Below, piece by piece: positions 6,288 to 10,538 of a stretch of 10,538 bases of DNA; positions within the stretch are counted from its first letter, which is position 1; each line of letters starts with the position of its first letter. The DNA comes from Pelotomaculum sp. UBA3103 (lineage in GTDB: Bacteria; Bacillota; Desulfotomaculia; Desulfotomaculales; Pelotomaculaceae). Made by a program: the position numbers and the translations under genes. The notes below the pieces were generated by a model that saw only the letters and a program-made list of their open reading frames with translations, was not told the origin of the DNA and searched no databases. The DNA is taken from the NCBI GenBank assembly GCA_002365855.1, contig DFAP01000077.1, positions 1 to 10,538 of the forward strand. Direction: 5' to 3'.

Positions 6288-6388
6288 TAATCACTATCGA
6301 CATTCTTATGCAGGACCAGTGTTAATTTATTGGGCAATGGAAGGCGATATATACTCAGTTTTCTTGACTTTGTCACGATAATGTACGC

Positions 6389-6401
6389 CCCGCCTCCACC
6401 A
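6389..6401 (+). repeat. 13-base direct repeat, copy 1; resembles the 3' end of tmRNA (possible att remnant)
   Basis: CCCGCCTCCACCA occurs here and again in the same orientation at 10361-10373. Its last 12 bases equal the common 3' terminus of ssrA (tmRNA) genes, CCGCCTCCACCA, a well-known integration target. The rest of the tmRNA is not present next to either copy. The flanks 6288-6473 hold no recognisable gene. Confidence 0.4.
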
Positions 6402-6473
6402 TAACTCAATAATTGATACAATAGGAGAGAGCCTTAAATTATCGGGTTTTCGGTCAGCATTGAGATTTTATAG

Positions 6474-6506
6474 AGCATCGTTTTAGACGGTGCTTTTTCG
6501 TTTTTT
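6474..6506 (+). terminator. Rho-independent terminator upstream of the metal operon
   Basis: AGCATCG (6474-6480) and CGGTGCT (6488-6494) form a 7-pair stem with one G-T pair and a 7-base loop, followed by TTTTTCGTTTTTT. It would end rightward transcription from the brnA side and insulate the ATPase promoter. Confidence 0.7.
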
Positions 6507-6522
6507 ACGCCTTAATCAAAGA

Positions 6523-6552
6523 TTGACTGTAACTAAGCAATAGGAATATAAT
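6523..6552 (+). promoter_or_regulatory. Sigma-70-type promoter of the metal efflux operon
   Basis: TTGACT (6523-6528) and a perfect TATAAT (6547-6552) are separated by 18 bases, 57 bases before the ATPase ATG. It lies between the terminator and the putative operator. The near-consensus hexamers suggest a strong promoter kept silent by a repressor. Confidence 0.75.
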
Positions 6553-6553
6553 A

Positions 6554-6580
6554 TATGCTATATGGGGGCATAGGGCATAT
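6554..6580 (+). promoter_or_regulatory. Putative CsoR operator overlapping the transcription start
   Basis: TATGCTATATGGGGGCATA (6554-6572) is an interrupted inverted repeat with an asymmetric G-tract, and a second GCATAT follows at 6575-6580. Imperfect palindromes with G/C tracts placed just after the -10 box are typical of CsoR/RcnR-family operators, and a CsoR-family gene is in the same operon. Assignment is by context and pattern. Confidence 0.55.
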
Positions 6581-6609
6581 ATTATTTTTGCTAGGAGAGG
6601 TTTTGAGCT

Positions 6610-8469
6610 ATGTATTTCATTGAAAAATTCCGTGATGAAGAAGAGTTTCGTACCCTGTGCTTGACTATGCTGGCTGGAGTCTTCCTTATAGCGAGTTTCT
6701 TTAAATGGTTTCCCGGATGGCCTTTTGATCCGGCTTGGATTGCCATTTTCATAAGCGGTATTCCTATCGTTTTCGGGGCAATTAAAGGATTAATAACCGA
6801 GTTTGACGTTACTGCAGACGTGTTGGTGGCTATTGCTTTGGTCGCCGCCGTTATCATCGGACAATATTTTGCGGCTGGTGAAGTTGCATTTATAATGCAG
6901 TTGGGAAAAGTGCTGGAGGATTTTACAGCTGGTAGATCTCGTAAGAGTCTGCAAGCCCTTATTAATCTTACTCCGCAAAAGGCTACAATCCGCACTAAAG
7001 ATGGGGAGCAAGAGATACTGGCTTCCGAAGTTCAAACAGGAGATCTGATTTTGGTCCGACCCGGCGAAGCTATTCCTGTGGATGGGCGCATTGTAAAGGG
7101 CAGCACATCCATTAATCAAGCGATAATGACCGGTGAATCGGTTCCGGTTGACCGCACAATCGGTGATGATGTTTATCAGGGAACCTTAAACCAACAAGGT
7201 GTCATTGAAATCAGTGCTACTCGTGTGGGTGAAGATTCATCACTTAAAACAATGATCTGCTTGGTCGAAGAAGCAGAACAGAACAAGGTACCTATTGTCC
7301 GTATTGCTAATAAATGGGCGCGTATCCTGGTCCCGGTTGCTTTAGGGTGTACCGTTTTGATCTGGTTTCTCACCCAGGATATTAATCGCGCAGTGGCCGC
7401 GCTGGTAGTGTTCTGCCCTTGTTCTCTTATTCTGGCTACTCCCACTGCGATGATGGCCGCTATCGGCAATGCTACAAAAAAAGGGGTACTGATCAAGTCA
7501 GGGGCTGCCGTAGAAGCGATGTCCAAGGTTGACACATTGGTAATGGACAAAACCGGAACCTTAACTTATGGCGAGCTGCAGGTCGCTGATGTTAACATCC
7601 TGGATGTAAGTATAGATAGAAGCAGTTTTTTAAGTCTTGTCGCCAATGCCGAAAAATTCTCAGAACATCCATTGGGAAAAGCGGTGGTTGCATACAGCCA
7701 GAGCCTCGGTATAGCCGTTAGAGATCCGGAAACCTTTGAAATGCATACCGGGAAAGGAGTTATTGCAGACGTAGATGGGCATAAGATATTGATCGGAGAA
7801 AAAATTGTTGCCGAGTATTGCAATTTAGATCAAGAAGCTACGGGTCTGATCACGAAAATGCAGAATCAGGGGAGGACTGTTTTGCCGGTGGCCATAGATG
7901 GAAAACTGGCCGGCGTTGTCACCGTGGCCGATGCTTTGCGCAAAGAGGCCAGCGCGACCATTGCTGAGTTGAAAACAACCGGTTTGAGCAACATTATGAT
8001 GCTTACCGGGGATAATCAAGCTGTGGCCAATTCGATTGGGCAGGCGGTGGGAGTAGCTGAAGTATTTGCATCCCAACTACCTCAAGACAAAGTCGACACT
8101 ATTAAAAAGCTTAATGCTCAAGGACATTCAGTTGCCATGATTGGTGACGGGGTAAATGATGCTCCTGCTCTTGCCGCTGCATCGGTCGGTATCGTTATGA
8201 GTGCTATAGGTTCTGATGTAGCTATTGAAGCGGCTGATATTGCTTTAATGAGTGATGACCTGAGCAAACTGCCCTTTATAGTCAGGATCAGCCGTAAGAC
8301 AAAAAGCCGTATCGTAATAAACATCGTCATCTCTATGTTTATTAACTTCGGGGCCATAATTATCGCCGGCATGGGCATGTTGACCCCGGTGGCAGCGGCG
8401 CTGGTGCATAATTTCGGATCGGTGTTTGTGGTAGTGAATTCTTCGCTATTACTCACGTATAAGGAGTAA
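6610..8469 (+). CDS. P1B-type heavy-metal-exporting ATPase
   Basis: This 619-residue inner-membrane pump couples ATP hydrolysis to metal ion export. Membrane pairs lie at about 15-32/42-62 and 68-84/88-104, with later segments near 237-255, 260-280, 568-590 and 592-615. Seen: TGES 174-177 (actuator), the ion-site CPC at 269-271 (FCPCSLILATPTA), phosphorylated Asp313 in DKTGTLT, SEHP at 351-354 (nucleotide domain), TGDN 466-469 and GDGVND 512-517. There is no N-terminal MxCxxC metal-binding domain. The last helix reads ALVHNFGSVFVVVNSSLLL rather than the MSxSS of Cu(I) CopA or the Asp of Zn/Cd ZntA, resembling CtpC-like and other less-studied groups, so the metal is uncertain. ATG 6610 follows AGGAGAGG by 9 bases. 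The gene is first in an operon with csoR, behind a strong promoter. Confidence 0.93.
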   Translation: MYFIEKFRDEEEFRTLCLTMLAGVFLIASFFKWFPGWPFDPAWIAIFISGIPIVFGAIKGLITEFDVTADVLVAIALVAAVIIGQYFAAGEVAFIMQLGKVLEDFTAGRSRKSLQALINLTPQKATIRTKDGEQEILASEVQTGDLILVRPGEAIPVDGRIVKGSTSINQAIMTGESVPVDRTIGDDVYQGTLNQQGVIEISATRVGEDSSLKTMICLVEEAEQNKVPIVRIANKWARILVPVALGCTVLIWFLTQDINRAVAALVVFCPCSLILATPTAMMAAIGNATKKGVLIKSGAAVEAMSKVDTLVMDKTGTLTYGELQVADVNILDVSIDRSSFLSLVANAEKFSEHPLGKAVVAYSQSLGIAVRDPETFEMHTGKGVIADVDGHKILIGEKIVAEYCNLDQEATGLITKMQNQGRTVLPVAIDGKLAGVVTVADALRKEASATIAELKTTGLSNIMMLTGDNQAVANSIGQAVGVAEVFASQLPQDKVDTIKKLNAQGHSVAMIGDGVNDAPALAAASVGIVMSAIGSDVAIEAADIALMSDDLSKLPFIVRISRKTKSRIVINIVISMFINFGAIIIAGMGMLTPVAAALVHNFGSVFVVVNSSLLLTYKE

Positions 8470-8494
8470 TACCTATAATCTTCATATGGGGTAT
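8469..8494 (+). promoter_or_regulatory. Possible second operator between the ATPase gene and csoR
   Basis: ATACC (8469-8473) and GGTAT (8490-8494) form an inverted repeat with 16 bases between, the right half preceded by GG (GGGGTAT). ATACC/GGTAT half-sites recall Firmicutes copper-repressor operators. The site overlaps the stop codon of the ATPase gene. No good promoter hexamers accompany it, so its role is doubtful. Confidence 0.22.
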
Positions 8495-8527
8495 CGGTCA
8501 TAAATACAGTTTAGGAGGCGCTAATCG

Positions 8528-8806
8528 ATGTCTGCGCAACACCATGATGTAGAGAAGCTCTGTAAAAGAATCAACAGGATTGAGGGGCAGTTAAGAGGCA
8601 TACGTAAGATGCTCGAAAACGACAAACCCTGTGACGAAATTATCATTCAACTCAATTCAGCCAAAGCAGCCTTACAAAAAATTAGTCAGATTGTACTGGA
8701 GGATCACCTTGATCACTGCGTGGTCGATGCGTTGCAGGCTGGGGAAGGCTCGGTCAAGATTGAGAGTTTGAAACGTGCTTTGAGCCAGTATACAAAAATG
8801 GTTTGA
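8528..8806 (+). CDS. csoR: CsoR/FrmR-family metal-sensing transcriptional repressor
   Basis: A 92-residue all-helical repressor. Typical opening: KLCKRINRIEGQLRGIRKML. Metal-binding residues fall at Cys35 (DKPCDE), His60 and Cys64 (EDHLDHCVVDAL), the same C-x24-H-x3-C spacing as the Cu(I) sensor CsoR. CstR-type persulfide sensors lack this His. The protein binds G-tract operators as a tetramer and is released when metal fills the site. ATG 8528 follows AGGAGGCG closely. It lies 58 bases after the ATPase gene in the same direction, giving a self-regulated efflux operon. A Cu(I) role is likely from the ligand set, though the pump's last helix is atypical, so the true inducer is not certain. Confidence 0.9.
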   Translation: MSAQHHDVEKLCKRINRIEGQLRGIRKMLENDKPCDEIIIQLNSAKAALQKISQIVLEDHLDHCVVDALQAGEGSVKIESLKRALSQYTKMV

Positions 8807-8926
8807 TATGTCCGTGCGGGCTTCTGCAAATTCTGAGCGGCCAGGACTGGTATAATGTCAGTAGGAAGATGCACCCCCTAACAAACAGCCTGGACAAATC
8901 GTTAAATTGTATTAAAGAATGAGTCA

Positions 8927-9285
8927 TTAGACATTTGTAACCAAAATCTTTAGTATAAATTCCACATCTTCTTTAAAGAGAATAACCCTGTCTAAAAACT
9001 GGCTGACGAGGTGCTGTTGTGTTTCCTCGTCATCTTTGTTTTTTACGAGCTCCTTCATCTTATCCAGGTAATCGGCCACCAGCTGTTCGTTAACAGAAGA
9101 AGCAGCGCTTTTTGCCTCCATCTCAGGAGGGCGGCCTGCTCTGTTTCCCTGTCTTTCAAACGCGCGCCAACGGCTGCCCCGCCGAAACCCTGCTCGATCT
9201 GGTCCAGGAGTTGGTTAATAGAGCGTTCCACTTGCAACAACTCTTTTTTTAAGTAGTTCAAGTTCTTGGTCTTTTGATTGTTCAT
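8927..9285 (-). pseudogene. Large serine recombinase, frameshifted C-terminal remnant
   Basis: Two overlapping minus-strand frames form one family tail. The first (from 9285) reads NLNYLKKELLQVERSINQLL, then DQIEQGFGGAAVGARLKDRE; a frameshift near 9121 moves homology to EAKSAASSVNEQLVADYLDK, then QHLVSQFLDRVILFKEDVEF and a stop at 8927. The long coiled coil followed by a hydrophobic strand with FLDRVILFKEDVEF is the C-terminal end of large serine (resolvase/invertase-type) recombinases, such as those of clostridial phages and conjugative elements. The catalytic N-terminal domain and the zinc-binding domain are absent, and a stop lies three codons before the first ATG. It is therefore an inactive relic of an integrated element. 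Family assignment is by coiled-coil layout and tail motif. Confidence 0.7.
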
Positions 9286-9298
9286 AGAAACTCAAGAT

Positions 9299-9826
9299 CT
9301 ATTGTAATTTTATCACTAAAGCTTTGGTGGCTACGCCGATGGCAAAGTAGATCGGGAATGAATAGATGTGACGCCATTTTAGGGGTACATAGATATGCAT
9401 CCTGATTAAAAGCGGTTCGAACACGAAAGCCAATATGGCTGCAACGACAACCATCGCAACACTGTAGCTGCGCCAGTCATTGAAGTACTGGTAGACTAGC
9501 ATGTAAATAATAGGCATCATGAAATAATATACCCAACTGATATGTGGTAGCTGGGGTAAAAGATGGAAGTTGTAGCTCCATAGGCGGTATTCATACCCAT
9601 ATTCATCCATCGTGGTACTAAGTATTGCTATTACCGCACCGAAAAATGAGAGTTCAATTAGCCTTGTCCGATCTACCAATATGAGCCAAACAATAATAGC
9701 GAGTATTGTAAGTGCTGACAACAACCACCACTGGTAGGATCGAAACCCTATTTTAACCCAATAGAGACGCCTATGGTTAGCCAGCTCTGTCTCTAAATCT
9801 CTAACATATTTATAGGAATCAGGCAT
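9299..9826 (-). CDS. CBO0543-family membrane protein
   Basis: A 175-residue integral membrane protein with five predicted helices near residues 33-50, 56-71, 97-115, 121-139 and 154-171, after a charged 30-residue cytoplasmic start. Family hallmarks seen: MDEYGYEYRLWSYN (73-86), the LLPQLPHISWVYYFMMPIIY segment (89-108), LVYQYFNDWRSY, FEPLL (136-140) and WRHIYSFPIY (151-160). This family is common in clostridia and bacilli, usually in accessory DNA, and has no known function. ATG 9826 follows GAGG at close range. It lies 13 bases upstream of the serine recombinase remnant in the same direction but shows no functional tie to it. The reading frame is intact. Confidence 0.75.
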   Translation of the reverse strand: MPDSYKYVRDLETELANHRRLYWVKIGFRSYQWWLLSALTILAIIVWLILVDRTRLIELSFFGAVIAILSTTMDEYGYEYRLWSYNFHLLPQLPHISWVYYFMMPIIYMLVYQYFNDWRSYSVAMVVVAAILAFVFEPLLIRMHIYVPLKWRHIYSFPIYFAIGVATKALVIKLQ

Positions 9827-10017
9827 ATTTTCCTCACGATTCTAAAAAATTTGTGTACTTAATAGCAATTTTTTGTAGCGTTTCATATAAAAGTATTTAA
9901 TTAACTCAGCTTCTATAATAATCTCTATGTATTATTTACTTGACGAATAGTTTTATGCTTTTTAAATGCGCTGAACCATGTTTAGTGCGTATTCCATTTA
10001 TATTGTTAATCAAAAAA
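9827..10017. other. AT-rich spacer, no gene recognised
   Basis: About 190 bases of AT-rich sequence with stops in every frame separate the membrane protein gene from the GIY-YIG remnant. No convincing promoter, RNA or terminator was found. Confidence 0.5.
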
Positions 10018-10253
10018 TTACCCTTCGAACTCTACGTCCTCAACCGCCTTCTTTAACTCCTTCATTGACGGCGTCACATACCTACTGGACGTTTCAACAC
10101 AACACGCTGTAATTCATCTTCAGTATCTAAATTTTCTCCATCTTCGAAAAAGAAATATAAGCCGTTCTCAGGTAACTCGGCGGGATATGTTCTGCAGTCA
10201 TACCGGTCAAGTGTAATTATTCTGTTATAAACATTTTGTGCAACGTCCAGCAT
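10018..10253 (-). pseudogene. GIY-YIG nuclease-domain protein, truncated/frameshifted
   Basis: From ATG 10253 (GGAGGGG 7 bases upstream) a 59-codon frame reads VYNRIITLDRYDCRTYPAEL, PENGLYFFFEDGE and LQRVVLKRPVGM, with a TGA at 10074-10076. LPxxGLYFFFExGE...RVV is the start of a GIY-YIG domain group, in which the second strand normally continues RVGTHA. Here the frame leaves the family after RVV, so the YIG half and the catalytic Arg/Glu are lost. Near 10080-10090 another minus frame reads SSRYVTPSMKELKKAVEDVE and ends FEG, with a TAA at 10018-10020; it looks protein-like and may be the frameshifted end of the same gene or of another. The short frame could be expressed but should be inactive. 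GIY-YIG identity is moderate. Confidence 0.5.
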
Positions 10254-10274
10254 TTGATTTCCCCTCCAACATAT

Positions 10275-10290
10275 AACCGGCAGGCCGGTT
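10275..10290. promoter_or_regulatory. GC-rich palindrome upstream of the GIY-YIG remnant
   Basis: AACCGGC-AG-GCCGGTT is a perfect 7-base inverted repeat in AT-rich surroundings. On the minus strand it lies 8 bases before the GGAGGGG ribosome binding site, where it could act as an operator or as an RNA hairpin in the leader. Confidence 0.4.
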
Positions 10291-10360
10291 TTGGATTAGT
10301 TTAGTGTTTTATACAGTGACTCAATGTATGTTTGGCTACTGTGGATTTTAGCCGATATGG

Positions 10361-10373
10361 CCCGCCTCCACCA
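10361..10373 (+). repeat. 13-base direct repeat, copy 2; resembles the 3' end of tmRNA (possible att remnant)
   Basis: CCCGCCTCCACCA, identical and co-oriented with the copy at 6389-6401. The two copies enclose the metal operon, the serine recombinase remnant, the membrane protein and the GIY-YIG remnant, a span of just under 4 kb. Confidence 0.4.
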
Positions 10374-10385
10374 ATAGTAAGGCAA

Positions 10386-10422
10386 AAGCTGCTGGATATG
10401 ATACCAGCAGCTTAAATTTTTT
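10386..10422 (+). terminator. Strong Rho-independent terminator hairpin
   Basis: AAGCTGCTGG (10386-10395) and CCAGCAGCTT (10404-10413) form a perfect 10-pair stem with an 8-base loop, followed by AAATTTTTT. No rightward gene ends just before it in the window, so it may be left from a lost gene, or mark the border of an inserted segment. Confidence 0.75.
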
Positions 10423-10480
10423 ATGAGGATGGTACACGGCTGTTGAGAAGTCCTTTATGTTTGGAGCAGGATCGCCGCTG

Positions 10481-10538
10481 GTGTGCGACTAGTTCTCATC
10501 TATCAGGGAGCGGGGACCCGAGTTGCAAATGTGAGATG
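10481..10538 (+). ncRNA. Candidate 5' end of a group II intron (runs off right edge)
   Basis: GTGTGCGACT at 10481-10490 fits the group II intron 5' consensus (GUGYG, commonly GUGCGAC). The bases TGCGACT (10484-10490) can pair with AGTTGCA (10521-10527, one G-T), enclosing GGGAGCGGGGACCCG, a layout I associate with the first stems of domain I in bacterial group II introns. The body, the reverse transcriptase frame and domains V/VI would lie beyond the window, so this cannot be confirmed here. Confidence 0.35.

Noticed and set aside
6173..6421. A minus-strand frame opposite brnA
   Set aside because: It is antisense to a recognisable ribbon-helix-helix gene and has no motif.
9011..9256. A plus-strand frame opposite the recombinase remnant
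   Set aside because: The minus strand shows the coiled coil and tail of a serine recombinase in two frames; the plus frame is a shadow.
9842..9865. A TTGCTA-18-TAGAAT promoter for the CBO0543 gene
   Set aside because: The -10 would sit only about 12 bases before the ATG, leaving no room for a leader with the ribosome binding site.
1..10538. CRISPR array, tRNA or rRNA genes
   Set aside because: No regularly spaced repeats and no tRNA-like or rRNA sequence were seen. The tmRNA-like 13-mers are too short to be an RNA gene.

Overview
The window looks like a decayed accessory (defence/mobility) region of a Gram-positive, Firmicutes-type genome, perhaps a clostridial or Peptococcaceae-like anaerobe. 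This rests on strong AGGAGG-type ribosome binding sites, frequent GTG starts, AT-rich spacers, a clostridial-type CBO0543 membrane protein, and a CsoR-regulated P1B metal pump. The genus cannot be fixed from the sequence alone. About half of the recognisable genes are broken, and short GC-rich stretches are scattered among AT-rich ones, as in an island that gains and loses modules.

Left part (1-1664). A DNA cytosine-C5 methyltransferase runs off the left edge on the minus strand. It is preceded by a vsr mismatch-endonuclease gene ruined by two frameshifts and a Trp-to-stop change. Next comes an AT-rich spacer and a composite, frameshifted reading frame of unknown family with a GC-rich second half.

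Nuclease cluster (1869-4798, plus strand). Four same-direction genes encode a small PD-(D/E)XK-like protein, a larger PD-(D/E)XK protein, a 68-residue protein, and an HNH endonuclease with an N-terminal EVE/PUA-like domain. They are followed by the first 40 or so codons of a RecQ-like helicase, cut at its P-loop by what looks like an IS256-type terminus. The set resembles a restriction or defence locus and is the best candidate here for an undescribed system. The helicase loss suggests that this copy is impaired.

Toxin-antitoxin scar (5171-6287). An AbiEii-type nucleotidyltransferase toxin (minus strand) and a BrnT toxin (plus strand) each lack their 5' part and meet head to head at about 5955-5960. 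The BrnA antitoxin downstream is intact. One deletion between two divergent toxin genes explains both truncations.

Metal module (6474-8806, plus strand). A terminator, a near-consensus promoter with an overlapping G-tract inverted repeat, a P1B-type heavy-metal ATPase and a CsoR-family repressor form a self-regulated efflux operon. A 13-base repeat matching the usual 3' end of tmRNA genes occurs in direct orientation at 6389 and 10361 and may mark old attachment sites around this module.

Right part (8927-10538). The minus strand carries the frameshifted tail of a large serine recombinase, an intact CBO0543-family membrane protein, and the first half of a GIY-YIG domain gene. The window ends with a strong terminator hairpin and what may be the 5' end of a group II intron running off the edge.
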